A DNA stretch of 64,000 nucleotides from Salegentibacter sp. Lineage in GTDB: Bacteria; Bacteroidota; Bacteroidia; Flavobacteriales; Flavobacteriaceae. Positions 1 to 9,400 of the stretch are shown here, in pieces (position 1 is the stretch's first letter; every line of letters starts with the position of its first letter). The notes beneath the pieces were generated by a model, which did no database searches, was not told where the DNA came from, and saw only the letters and a program-made list of their open reading frames with translations. A program made the position numbers and the translations under genes. Location: the NCBI GenBank assembly GCA_017795085.1, contig CP051246.1:3350514-3414513 (forward strand), read 5' to 3'.

Positions 1-276
1 ACCAGCAACTGGTATTTTATAAAAAAGAGTCTCAGAAAAATTCTGAAAAATCTAAAAAAACACGCTCGTTATTCAGGAAAAACAGAAACCGAGGTAGAGC
101 TGCATATTTATTTTTGCGCAAAGATGAAATTTCTCGCAAAGCCCATACACCGCAACAAAACACTACAAAATCTTTATGATCGTCAGCTTCTGTTGATTAA
201 TAAAAAAATGGAAAAACTTCACCAGGACTTACAATTCGATTTAAGGCTGCAAATGGAAGAAATGGGGCTGAGTTAA
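1..276 (+). CDS. hypothetical protein, 3' end only
   Basis: The reading frame is open from base 1 to the TAA at 274-276, so this is the C-terminal 91 residues of a gene that starts outside the window. The fragment is Lys-rich and probably helical (SLRKILKNLKKHARYSG, then KKMEKLHQDLQFDLRLQ), with no signal peptide or metal motif in view. I do not recognise the family with confidence. The next gene lies 76 nt downstream on the same strand. That it is coding is supported by the long open frame and normal codon use; function is unknown. Confidence 0.6.
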   Translation, partial: TSNWYFIKKSLRKILKNLKKHARYSGKTETEVELHIYFCAKMKFLAKPIHRNKTLQNLYDRQLLLINKKMEKLHQDLQFDLRLQMEEMGLS

Positions 277-352
277 TTCATTTTGCAGAAAAGATACAAG
301 CTCCAAATAATTGAAGTTCAATTAATTTGTAGCTTTTTGTTATATTTAGCCT

Positions 353-700
353 ATGCAAAAATCCTGTTTGGAATGTGGCGAGAAAATCGTGGGTCGCGTA
401 GATAAAAAATTCTGCAGCGATTATTGCCGCAATGCCTATCATAACACCAGAAATAAGGATCGTAAAAACCTGCTAAGAAACATCAATAACCGACTTCGGA
501 AAAATTATCGTATTCTGGAAGAGTTAAACCCCAACGAAAAAACCACGGTCTCTAAAAACAAACTTTTAACCCGCGGTTTTGATTTTGAACATCTCACTAG
601 TATTTATACCACAAAAACCGGTAAAGTTTATTATTTTGTTTACGATCAGGGTTACCTTCCTATTAATAAAGGTTTCTACGCCCTTGTAAAAAGAAATTAA
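353..700 (+). CDS. small zinc-ribbon protein
   Basis: A 115-residue basic protein. Its N-terminus holds a four-cysteine knuckle: C5-x2-C8 (CLECG) and C21-x3-C25 (CSDYC), the usual look of a treble-clef or zinc-ribbon site. The rest is rich in Lys, Arg and Asn, with a C-terminal part (residues about 70-112) that reads like a small beta-rich domain. The metal site is seen directly; zinc as the metal is inferred from the family pattern. Small cysteine-knuckle proteins of this kind are common in flavobacteria and mostly uncharacterised; nucleic-acid binding is plausible but not shown. It stands alone, 87 nt before a decayed oxidoreductase gene. Confidence 0.7.
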   Translation: MQKSCLECGEKIVGRVDKKFCSDYCRNAYHNTRNKDRKNLLRNINNRLRKNYRILEELNPNEKTTVSKNKLLTRGFDFEHLTSIYTTKTGKVYYFVYDQGYLPINKGFYALVKRN

Positions 701-787
701 ACTCCCGTCATAAATGTGGTAATGCCCATTTACCAACCTCAATCAATAATACTTTATATATAAATTTGTAACACTGATATCAAGTAT

Positions 788-1123
788 ATGAAACATATTT
801 ACGATATGGCTGTAATTGGTGCCGGACCCTCCGGTGCTTCTGTTGCTTTTCATCTTGTCAAAAAGGGAATCAAAACCATTCTTAATGAAAAAGAAAAACT
901 GTTGCCCGAAATTCGTATTGGTGTTCGTTTGGCAGAACTATTTTACAGACAGAAAACCTTTCGCAATTTGCTCTTGCGCAAATACGGGCAACGTACTACC
1001 AATTTGACCGATATTTTTATGGGCAACCGCTCTTTTCCGGTCAACTTTATGGAAAAAATAAAAGAGAAAATCGGGGTTTTAATATTTTTGGCGCTAATAA
1101 ATGCCCCGTATTTCCCAAAGTAA
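788..1123 (+). pseudogene. decayed FAD-dependent oxidoreductase (N-terminal remnant)
   Basis: The first 50 residues are a clear Rossmann FAD-binding start (AVIGAGPSGASVAFHLVKKG, the GxGxxG dinucleotide fold) followed by an acidic/Lys stretch and PEIRIGVR, as in geranylgeranyl-reductase or halogenase-like flavoproteins. After about residue 60 the frame stops resembling the family and ends at 111 residues, whereas such enzymes have about 370-450. No continuation is visible before the next gene at 1287. I infer a pseudogene made by frameshifts and a large deletion. It could be expressed as a short peptide, but it could not be a working oxidoreductase. Confidence 0.65.
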
Positions 1124-1245
1124 ATTCGGGCTAAGCTCTTAAGGATAAATCTATTAGAGAAAACATCACAACGTGTAATATTCTGTTAAGCACCGGCATT
1201 AATTATTTTAAAACTACGACTTTTAAATATTGCTTTTAGCATTAT

Positions 1246-1260
1246 ATGTTAGGGGTTAAT
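1246..1260. repeat. left member of imperfect inverted pair flanking the serine hydrolase gene
   Basis: ATGTTAGGGGTTAAT lies 26 nt before the hydrolase start. Just after the stop codon (2380-2393) is AACACCCCCAACAT, whose reverse complement is ATGTTGGGGGTGTT. The two match at 11 of the first 12 positions. The GTTAGGG / CCCCAAC pair resembles the R'/R'' ends of integron attC sites, although the outermost base does not fit the RYYYAAC/GTTRRRY consensus. It may be a gene-cassette boundary. Confidence 0.4.
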
Positions 1261-1286
1261 ATAAACAAAATAGTAAAAAATCGGAA

Positions 1287-2381
1287 ATGAAAAAAATACT
1301 GATGATTCTTAACGGACTCCTATTTTTGAATTGCTTTAACGGACAAGCTCAAAGCGCTCAAACTTCTATAACAGAAGCACAAATCAAACTGATTTATGAA
1401 AAAACAAAATCCTTTCCTGAAAACACGCAACTTTCCATCGCGATTATCGACAGTGGTGAAATCAATTTTATAGGAATAAAACGACAGAATGACTCAATTC
1501 TTCAAATTGAAAATCATAGAAATACCTTTGAAATTGGTTCGATTAGTAAAGTTTTTACTTCAACTTTACTTTCAAATCTTGTAGTAAACAATCAACTTAA
1601 ATTAGAACATAATATTCAGGATTATATTGATTTTAAACTTAAAACTACCAAAACAATAACTTTTAAGGAACTTGCCAATCACACTTCGGGTTTACCGAGA
1701 TTACCTTCCAATCTTAACTTAATGCATACTGACCCGAGTAATCCTTATAAAAATTATGATGAGGAAAAATTAAAAATATACTTAAAAGAAAAATTAAAAC
1801 TTAATCAAACACCGGGTGAAAATTATGAATACTCAAACCTCGGTGCAGGATTTCTTGGATATTTATTAGCAAAAATTTCAAATTCTAATTATGAAAAAAT
1901 GCTTCAAGAAAGGATTTTTTCAAAATACGGAATGTCAAACTCTACGGCAGACCGAACTATAATAAATAGTGAACTAGTTAAAGGTCTTGATGATAAAGGA
2001 GAAGAAACCCCTAACTGGGATTTAAACATTTTGGCAGGAGCAGGTGGAATGCTATCTACCGTAGACGATATGACTAAATTTGCTTTAGCTCAATTTAATG
2101 ATGAAAATTTTGAACTAAAACTTACACATCAGTCAACTTTTAAAATAAATGAAAATATGGAAATGGGTTTGGGTTGGCACATCATAAAAGCAAGTGACGG
2201 AAAAGATGAAATGATTTGGCATAATGGAGGGACAGGTGGTTACACTTCATCAATAGCATTAAATTTAAAAAATAATAGTGGTATTATAATTTTATCAAAT
2301 GTTTCGGCATTTAATAAAAGTATGGGAGAAATCGACAATTTGTGCTTCGAACTAATTAAAACAATGGGGAAAGAGAAATAA
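1287..2381 (+). CDS. secreted serine hydrolase, class C beta-lactamase fold
   Basis: A 364-residue protein with a signal peptide (residues 1 to about 21, ending NGQAQ). The catalytic motifs of the beta-lactamase/D-Ala-D-Ala carboxypeptidase/esterase superfamily are in order: S85-I-S-K88 (SxxK nucleophile), Y182-S-N184 (YxN) and H312-N-G314 in place of the KTG box, which is usual in the esterase and peptidase branches. The length fits the family. It may hydrolyse peptidoglycan-like or ester substrates in the periplasm; beta-lactam resistance cannot be claimed. The gene looks more AT-rich than its neighbours and is flanked by short inverted ends (1246-1260 and 2380-2393), so it may be a recent arrival. 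The ATG at 1287 is chosen because the signal peptide begins there. Confidence 0.85.
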   Translation: MKKILMILNGLLFLNCFNGQAQSAQTSITEAQIKLIYEKTKSFPENTQLSIAIIDSGEINFIGIKRQNDSILQIENHRNTFEIGSISKVFTSTLLSNLVVNNQLKLEHNIQDYIDFKLKTTKTITFKELANHTSGLPRLPSNLNLMHTDPSNPYKNYDEEKLKIYLKEKLKLNQTPGENYEYSNLGAGFLGYLLAKISNSNYEKMLQERIFSKYGMSNSTADRTIINSELVKGLDDKGEETPNWDLNILAGAGGMLSTVDDMTKFALAQFNDENFELKLTHQSTFKINENMEMGLGWHIIKASDGKDEMIWHNGGTGGYTSSIALNLKNNSGIIILSNVSAFNKSMGEIDNLCFELIKTMGKEK

Positions 2382-2393
2382 CACCCCCAACAT
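2380..2393. repeat. right member of imperfect inverted pair
   Basis: AACACCCCCAACAT overlaps the stop codon of the serine hydrolase and mirrors 1246-1260. Downstream, CTTAC...GTAAG arms at about 2400-2424 could form the stem expected inside an attC-like site. The evidence is suggestive only. Confidence 0.35.
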
Positions 2394-2448
2394 CTGTACT
2401 TACTTGCATTTATAAATTGTAAGCCAAAATTACTCCCAAGTTAAAATA

Positions 2449-2916
2449 TTAAGAACGCCAATTATTAGCTTTTAGGCGAACAGCAGCTTGCAAAACATCA
2501 CTCTGACTTATTTGCCCTATCAATTTTCCATTTTCCACAATTGGGAAACGCCTATACCGTTTTTCAATAAAAAGTTTCGTAGCATCCATCACATTCATAT
2601 TCCCATCAATAGTCTCCACATTACAGGTCATACGTTTTCCTACGGTAAGGTCATCCATAGGCATATTATAGTAGCGGCTATCTGAAATTTGTTTCATACA
2701 ATCCCCTTCAGAAATAATTCCGCGCAGGTTATTTTCTTCATCTACCACACATCCCCCGGATATTTTATGTTTAGTGAGTTTTTCAGCAACATCCATAATA
2801 TTTTCACCTTCCCTAAAAGTAATTAGTGAAGTGGTCATATAATCCCGTACCAACATCGGAGTGCTTTTTGGCTTTTCCGGAGCTGCTCTTTTTCCTTGAA
2901 AACTTTTAATACCCAT
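2449..2916 (-). CDS. CBS-domain protein
   Basis: A 155-residue cytoplasmic protein made almost entirely of two CBS repeats. The first is residues about 22-78 (VRDYMTTSLITFREGENIMD, then GCVVDEENNLRGIISEGD); the second is about 92-150 (FPIVENGKLIGQISQSDVL). CBS pairs usually bind adenine nucleotides and regulate a partner, but no catalytic domain is fused here and no neighbour is an obvious partner. It is transcribed alone, convergent with the serine hydrolase and divergent from the M28 peptidase. The family call is firm; ligand and target are unknown. Confidence 0.88.
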   Translation of the reverse strand: MGIKSFQGKRAAPEKPKSTPMLVRDYMTTSLITFREGENIMDVAEKLTKHKISGGCVVDEENNLRGIISEGDCMKQISDSRYYNMPMDDLTVGKRMTCNVETIDGNMNVMDATKLFIEKRYRRFPIVENGKLIGQISQSDVLQAAVRLKANNWRS

Positions 2917-3033
2917 AATCGTAATTTTTTGAGAGTTAACCTTTTAAATATAGGGAATTTTTATCGATTTCTAAAACAGCTGAATTTCTTGAAATCTTGA
3001 TTATCTTTATTAGCTGAATTTCAAGCCTTATTT

Positions 3034-5346
3034 ATGCTGAAGAATTTACCGCCAATTTTCTCCATTATCCTTTTATGTGTTGCCAGCTGGTATACTTTCT
3101 ACAGCACGCAACCTAAAGATATAAACCGGGAAAAACCTGAAATCGAATTTAGTACTACACGTGCTTTTAAACACGTTGAAGCCATAGCCAGGAAACCCCA
3201 CTTTACGGGAAGTGAACAGCAGCCTAAAGTGCGAAATTATATTGTGAATCAACTCCAGGATATGGGACTTCAGGTAGAAACCCATGAAGCTTATGTCCTT
3301 AATAAAAATGCTTCACTGGTACGCCCTCAAAATATTTTAAGTCGAATTGAAGGGTCCGGAGAAGGTGAAGCCCTGGTTTTAATGACCCATTACGACAGCA
3401 ATCCACATTCTTCTCTGGGCGCTGCAGATGCCGGGAGTGGCGTAGCAGCCATCCTGGAAGGTATGCGTGCATTTTTGGCTAAAAATGAGGCACATATCAA
3501 CGATATCATCATCCTTTTTACCGATGCGGAGGAGATTGGTTTAATGGGGGCTGAATTATTTGTAAAAGACCATCCCTGGGCAAAAGACATTGGCCTGGCC
3601 TTAAATTTTGAATCCCGTGGCAGCGGCGGTGATTCGTTTATGTTTCTGGAGACCAATTCCGGAAATGCAGGTCTAATTAAAGAGTTTAAGCAGGCAAATC
3701 CTGAATTTCCAGTTACCAATTCCCTGGTATATAGCGTTTATAAAATGCTACCGAACGATACTGACCTCACCGTACTGCGTGAACAAGCCAATATAAACGG
3801 ATTTAACTTTGCCTTTATAGACAATCATTTTGATTATCACACCGCCACGGATACTCCTAAAAACCTCGATAAAGAAAGCCTGGCGCATCAGGGCAGTTAT
3901 TTAATGACACTTTTACATCATTTTAAAGATAATGAGCTCAGCCAAACCCGTGCTAAAGAAGAGGTCGTGTTTTTTAGCCTGCCCGGCGGGGAAATCATCA
4001 GTTATCCTTTTAAGTGGAATTACCCTTTACTACTGGTAGCCCTTATTCTATTTATTGGAATCGCCGTGTATGGTTTTTTTACTAAAAAATTACAATTCAA
4101 ATCAGTCTTTAACGGACTCTGGCCATATGCAATAAGCCTTAGTGTAGCCGGACTTTTGGTGTATGGTTTATGGCAATTTTGCCTGTATATCTATCCTGAA
4201 TACGGCGAAATACTTCAGGGATTTCCCTATAACGGCTATTATTACCTTACTGCTTTTATTTTTCTTGGTTTTAGTATCGCATTTTTCACTTATAACCGGT
4301 TTCATAAAAATTCCCAACCGGCTTCTCAGTTCACTTTTCCATTGTTCTTCTGGTTGATGTTTTGCGGATTACTATCCGTATTTTTACCTGGAGGTGCGTA
4401 TTTTATCATTCCGCTTTATTTCGGCTTATTACAATGGTTTATAATGCTTAGGCAAAAAAGACCAAGCCCGTTATGGATGGCCTTTTTAAGTCTGCCAGCC
4501 CTGTTTATTTTGTTACCGTTTATAAAGATGTTTCCGGTTGCACTTGGATTAAAAATCGGGTATCTCACGGCAATTTTATGCGTGTTACTTTTTACTTTGT
4601 TAATTCCTGTTTTTGGATATTTCAGACGAAAAAAAGCATTGGCTTTACTCGCTTTTATCCTGTTTAATATTTTCTTTTTTACCGCGCATTTTAAATCGGG
4701 GTTTACTGAAGAAAGGCCTAAACCTAACTCCCTGGTATACCTTTATGATGCCGATGAAAATTCGGCTTCGTGGCATTCGTACGATAAAATGCCGGATAAA
4801 TGGACTGAAAAATTCTTCGGAAAAGAACCGGTGGAAATCCCTTCGGAAACCAAAACTTTCAACAGTAAGTACAACACCGGTTTTACCTGGAAAGCTGAAG
4901 CGCCGGAAATTGATTTAAAAGCACCCACTGCAATTTTTGACACCTTATATACTTCTGAAAAATCCACTGAGTATTCCTTAAAAATTGTTTCCAACCGGAA
5001 CGTCCATCGGTTAGAACTTTTTGCAGAGCAAGGAGTTGATTTTGAAAAATTTGAAGTCAACGGCTTAAAAGCCGATTCAGTGAAACTCGGGCAACAGGAA
5101 TTTCATGTACATACCCGCCGTTGGCACGAACGTCTGCTCACTTATCAGGTTTCAAGCCGTGATACACTGCGAATAAAATTCAGCCTTGAAAATTCAGAAA
5201 AACCTGAATTTATACTTTACGAATCCAGTTACGATTTACTTAAAAATCCTGAATTAAACGTTCCGAAACGTCCAAAAACAATGATTCCGAAACCTTTTGT
5301 TTTAAATGACGTCGTCATATTTAAAAAAACCTTAAGCATTGAATAG
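3034..5346 (+). CDS. membrane-anchored M28 family metallopeptidase
   Basis: A 770-residue protein. An N-terminal hydrophobic helix (residues 6-24) is followed by a zinc aminopeptidase domain (about 40-300) with the expected ligands: H119 in THYDS, D132 in AADAGSG, catalytic E166/E167 in FTDAEEIG, E193 in NFESRGSGG and H269 in DYHTATDTP. Then come about six membrane helices (about 340-560) and a C-terminal extracytoplasmic beta-rich domain. This layout is that of the Fxna/ERMP1-like branch of M28 found in Bacteroidota. The active site should face the periplasm and trim exported peptides. It is a single gene with no obvious operon partner. Confidence 0.9.
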   Translation: MLKNLPPIFSIILLCVASWYTFYSTQPKDINREKPEIEFSTTRAFKHVEAIARKPHFTGSEQQPKVRNYIVNQLQDMGLQVETHEAYVLNKNASLVRPQNILSRIEGSGEGEALVLMTHYDSNPHSSLGAADAGSGVAAILEGMRAFLAKNEAHINDIIILFTDAEEIGLMGAELFVKDHPWAKDIGLALNFESRGSGGDSFMFLETNSGNAGLIKEFKQANPEFPVTNSLVYSVYKMLPNDTDLTVLREQANINGFNFAFIDNHFDYHTATDTPKNLDKESLAHQGSYLMTLLHHFKDNELSQTRAKEEVVFFSLPGGEIISYPFKWNYPLLLVALILFIGIAVYGFFTKKLQFKSVFNGLWPYAISLSVAGLLVYGLWQFCLYIYPEYGEILQGFPYNGYYYLTAFIFLGFSIAFFTYNRFHKNSQPASQFTFPLFFWLMFCGLLSVFLPGGAYFIIPLYFGLLQWFIMLRQKRPSPLWMAFLSLPALFILLPFIKMFPVALGLKIGYLTAILCVLLFTLLIPVFGYFRRKKALALLAFILFNIFFFTAHFKSGFTEERPKPNSLVYLYDADENSASWHSYDKMPDKWTEKFFGKEPVEIPSETKTFNSKYNTGFTWKAEAPEIDLKAPTAIFDTLYTSEKSTEYSLKIVSNRNVHRLELFAEQGVDFEKFEVNGLKADSVKLGQQEFHVHTRRWHERLLTYQVSSRDTLRIKFSLENSEKPEFILYESSYDLLKNPELNVPKRPKTMIPKPFVLNDVVIFKKTLSIE

Positions 5347-5455
5347 CTTTTGGTTTTGTAGCTTTGAGTAAAGTTTGATTCTGTTTGGTTTTCTAGCCAC
5401 GAATACAAATATTTTTATTTGAATTAAAAAAAGAGGTGGTCTATAAGTTTTCCAT

Positions 5456-5486
5456 ACCCCGTCAAGCTGAAACACGTTCAGGATGA
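5456..5486. repeat. degenerate copy of the ATCCTGAA/TTCAGGAT palindromic repeat
   Basis: CGTCAAGCTGAA-N5-TTCAGGATGACG lies in the 180-nt gap after the M28 gene. The right arm and the trailing GATGACG match the copies at 6346, 8867 and 24061; the left arm has drifted. Confidence 0.5.
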
Positions 5487-5531
5487 CGAAGACAATAAAC
5501 TCTAAGATAACCTCCCAGAAGAATATTGACT

Positions 5532-6335
5532 ATGAACATATCTATATTAGGAACCGGTTGGTTGGGATTGCCACTGGCAACAACACTTCAGGAAGTCGGG
5601 CATCAGGTTAAAGGTTCGGTGACCAGTCAGGAGAAAATGCAAAAACTTCGCGATGCCGCAATTGCCCCCTACCAAATTAAAGTTTTTGCTGAAGGCGTTC
5701 AGGGTGATCTCACTTCTTTTTTTGGCCACGCTGAAATAGTTATTATTGATATCCCGCCAAAACTACGCCGCGATCCCGAAGCCGATTTTACAGGAAAAGC
5801 CAAAAGAATTATCACTTATTTGGAAAAATCACCGGTTGAAAAGGTGATTTATGTAAGCTCTACTTCGGTTTATGAAGACCAGGAAGATTTTCCTACTTAC
5901 ACTGAAAAAGACACTCCTAACGCCTCTTCAAAAGCTGTAAAGCAACTTATTGACGTTGAAAAAATGTTTTCCAAAAATGAAAACTTTAAAGCCAACATTT
6001 TACGCTTTGGTGGACTTATAGGATCAGACCGGCATCCGGTAACACATCTTTCGGGAAGAAAAAACATCAAAAACCCAAAAGCCCCGGTAAATTTAATTCA
6101 GCAGGAAGATTGTATTGTGATTATTGAAAAAATCATTGAAAAAGAAGCCTGGGGAGAGACTTTTAATGCTGCCTATCCCAAACATCCAACAAAGGAAGAA
6201 TATTATTCCAAAATCGCCACAAATCGAAATTTGGCCCTCCCGAAATACGACCAAAAATCTCCTTCAAAAGGGAAAATAATCGGTTCGGTGAATTTAGAAG
6301 AAATTTTGGAGTTTGAGTTTAAAGAACCTATTTAA
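5532..6335 (+). CDS. NAD(P)-binding Rossmann-fold protein, extended SDR/YeeZ-like
   Basis: A 267-residue protein. A nucleotide-binding glycine motif opens it (ISILGTGWLGLPLA) and the epimerase-type VIYVSSTSVYED segment sits near residue 115, with a Tyr in the position of the SDR active site but without a clean YxxxK. The length fits the YeeZ-like atypical SDR group, whose substrates are mostly unknown. An upstream TTG in frame at 5526 would add only two residues; the ATG at 5532 is preferred. It is convergent with mfd, from which it is separated by a palindromic repeat and a strong hairpin. The fold is certain; the reaction is not. Confidence 0.8.
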   Translation: MNISILGTGWLGLPLATTLQEVGHQVKGSVTSQEKMQKLRDAAIAPYQIKVFAEGVQGDLTSFFGHAEIVIIDIPPKLRRDPEADFTGKAKRIITYLEKSPVEKVIYVSSTSVYEDQEDFPTYTEKDTPNASSKAVKQLIDVEKMFSKNENFKANILRFGGLIGSDRHPVTHLSGRKNIKNPKAPVNLIQQEDCIVIIEKIIEKEAWGETFNAAYPKHPTKEEYYSKIATNRNLALPKYDQKSPSKGKIIGSVNLEEILEFEFKEPI

Positions 6336-6345
6336 ACCAGCTTAG

Positions 6346-6366
6346 ATCCTGAAACAAGTTCAGGAT
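6346..6366. repeat. palindromic repeat, intergenic copy 1
   Basis: ATCCTGAA (6346-6353), 5-nt loop, TTCAGGAT (6359-6366), preceded by CTTAG and followed by AACG. It is nearly identical to the copies at 8867-8887 (inside mfd) and 24061-24081. Confidence 0.85.
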
Positions 6367-6374
6367 AACGTAAC

Positions 6375-6401
6375 AGACCTCACAGAAAACCTGTGAGGTC
6401 T
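6375..6401. terminator. bidirectional hairpin between convergent genes
   Basis: A perfect 11-bp stem, AGACCTCACAG / CTGTGAGGTCT, with a 5-nt loop (AAAAC). It sits between the plus-strand SDR gene and mfd (minus), where a shared terminator is expected. There is no long T-run on either side, so termination activity is inferred from position and stem strength. Confidence 0.6.
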
Positions 6402-6413
6402 AACTTCGAGAGA

Positions 6414-9400
6414 CTAAGAGGCTTCCACTTCTTCCTTCTTTCTTAAATCTATGGGCTCTAGAACCTTTAAGGCTCTTTCAATCGAATTTACTTTTTCAAA
6501 TATCAGCAACAACCGCAAGCCGTTTCGGGTCTGTTTTTCCTTCATCTTGCATTGTTGCGGATGGCTTTGAACATACTGCAATACTCTGGTAAAATTAGCA
6601 GTTTGATAAAAGCGCGACTGTTGGTCGGAAATAAAATAACCAATCATTTTTCCTTTTTTCAGCAAGACTTTCTCAAGTCCGATAGCCGCGGCAATCCATT
6701 TTATCCTCACACTATTCAATAAGTCCTCTGCTTCGGTCGGCAATTCACCAAAGCGGTCTACAAGGCGGTTTTCAAAAGCTTTTAATTCTTCTTCTGTTTT
6801 TAATTTATTGAGTTCGGTATAAAGATTTAATCGTTCTGAAATATTATTGATATAATCATCAGGGAATAAAATCTCAAAATCGGTATCGATTTGCGTATCC
6901 TTCACAAATTCTTTTTCTTCAATATTTTCGGTTTCGGCATATAATTCTTTAAACTCATTTTCCTTTAATTCCTCAATGGCTTCACTCAGGATTTTCTGAT
7001 AAGCATCAAATCCGATCTCATTGATAAAACCGCTTTGCTCGCCACCCAGCAAATCGCCAGCCCCTCGAATTTCCAAATCTTTCATCGCGATATTAATTCC
7101 GCTGCCCAATTCAGAAAATTGTTCCAGAGCGGTAATTCGTTTTCGGGCATCTTCGGTCATGGCCGAATACGGTGGCGTGATAAAATAACAAAATGCTTTC
7201 TTATTGCTTCGGCCCACGCGCCCTCTCATTTGGTGTAAATCTGAAAGCCCGAAATTATTAGCATTATTGATAAAAATGGTATTAGCATTGGTTACATCCA
7301 GTCCGCTTTCCACAATAGTCGTAGAAACCAACACATCAAATTCCCCATTGATAAATTTCAGCATCAACTTTTCCAGTTTTTTACCTTCCATTTGGCCGTG
7401 GCCCACGCCAATTTTCGCATCAGGTACCACCCGCTGAATCATGCCAGCAACCTCCTGAATATTTTCAATACGGTTATGAATAAAAAACACCTGTCCGCCA
7501 CGCTGAATTTCATAAGAAACTGCATCGCGAATAGTTTCTTCAGAAAAACGAATCACGTGGCTCTCAATAGGATAGCGGTTTGGCGGCGGCGTGGTGATGG
7601 TAGAAAGGTCACGTGCAGCCATCAAACTAAACTGAAGCGTTCTCGGGATTGGCGTGGCCGTAAGCGTAAGGGTATCTACATTTTCTTTGATCGTTTTCAG
7701 CTTATCTTTTACCGCAACTCCAAATTTTTGTTCCTCATCTACAATAAGCAAACCGAGATCTTTAAATTTCACCGCTTTATTTACCAATTGATGCGTACCG
7801 ATAATGATATCGACCTGTCCATTTTCAAGATCGGCCAGGGTTTCCCGGCGTTCTTTGGCCGTTCTAAAACGGTTTAAATAATCTACCCGCACCGGAAAAT
7901 CTTTTAACCGCTCAGAAAAAGTTTGATGATGCTGAAAAGCCAAAATGGTGGTTGGTACCAAAACGGCAACTTGTTTTCCATTATCAACCGCTTTAAAAGC
8001 AGCCCGAATGGCTACTTCGGTTTTTCCAAAACCAACGTCACCACAAACCAACCGATCCATGGGCCGTTCGTTTTCCATATCAGCTTTTACTACTTCGGTC
8101 GCGGTACTTTGGTCAGGCGTGTCTTCATACATAAAAGAAGCTTCCAGCTCGTGCTGCAAATACGAATCGGGCCCAAAAGCAAAACCTTTCTGAAGTCGGC
8201 GCTTGGCATATAATTCAATTAAATTATAAGCCACATGTTTAACACGTGCTTTGGTTTTCTTTTTCAAGTTTTTCCAGGCATTACTGCCTAGTTTATAAAT
8301 TTTTGGTGCCTGCCCGTCTTTCCCGTTATATTTTGAAATTTTGTGCAGCGAATGAATACTGAGGTAGAGAATATCACGTTCTCCATAAATCAGTTTTATG
8401 GCTTCTTGTTTTTTGCCTTCCACATCAATTTTTTGAAGGCCTCCGAATTTCCCGATTCCATGGTCAATATGCGTTACGTAATCGCCCACTTCCAAATTGG
8501 TTAATTCCTTTAGCGTAATCGCTTGTTTTTTAGCGTAGCCATTTTTTAAATGAAATTTATGGTAACGCTCAAAAATTTGGTGGTCGGTATAGCAAATATT
8601 TTTGGCGGTTTCATCAATAAAACCCTGAAATAAGGAAAGTACAATAGTTTCGTATTTCACTTCCTTATCCTGATCTTCAAAAATATCGTGAAAGCGTTTC
8701 GCCTGTTGTTCGCTAACGCAAAAAATATAATTGGTATACCCATTTTCCTGGTTTTCAATCAGGTTTTCGATTAATAAATCGAATTGTTTATTAAATGAAG
8801 GCTGGGGTTTGGTATTGAACTCGATAGCTTTACCCTGAACCTCTTTCAGGGTCTCATCCGACTTAGATCCTGAATCAAGTTCAGGATGACGAAAATAAGA
8901 TTGACTACTCAATTCAACTACTGTAAAATCCAGTAGTTGTTTTTTAATAAGTTCGCCATCACAAAACAATTCTTTAGGCTCGGCATGTTTAATTTCTTCG
9001 GAAAGCTTTGTAAAAGCTTCTTCGGCTTTGCTGAAAAGTTTATCGGTTTGAGCGGAAAAAAGGTCAAGATTTTTTATAAAAATTACCGTATTCTCTGAAA
9101 TATATTTAAAAAATGAATCGCGAATCTCATCCAGTTGCTTGTTTTCCACATTCGGCATTACTGAAATTTTCTTCACCTTATTGGTAGAAAGCTGAGTTTC
9201 CACATCAAAACTGCGAATGCTGTCTATCTCATCGCCAAAAAATTCAATTCGATAAGGTTCATCGTTGCTGAAAGAAAAAACGTCAATAATCCCGCCTCGC
9301 ACTGAAAATTCGCCAGGTTCGGTTACAAAATCTACCCTTTTGAATTTGTATTCAAACAAAACCTCGTTTACAAAATCTATAGATAGTTCTTCGCCTATAT

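Noticed and set aside
1287..2381. Calling the serine hydrolase a beta-lactamase resistance gene
   Set aside because: The KTG box is HNG and the fold is shared by many esterases and peptidases; sequence alone does not support resistance.
7392..7877. 161-codon open frame opposite mfd
   Set aside because: It lies wholly within the helicase motifs of mfd on the other strand; a shadow of the true gene.
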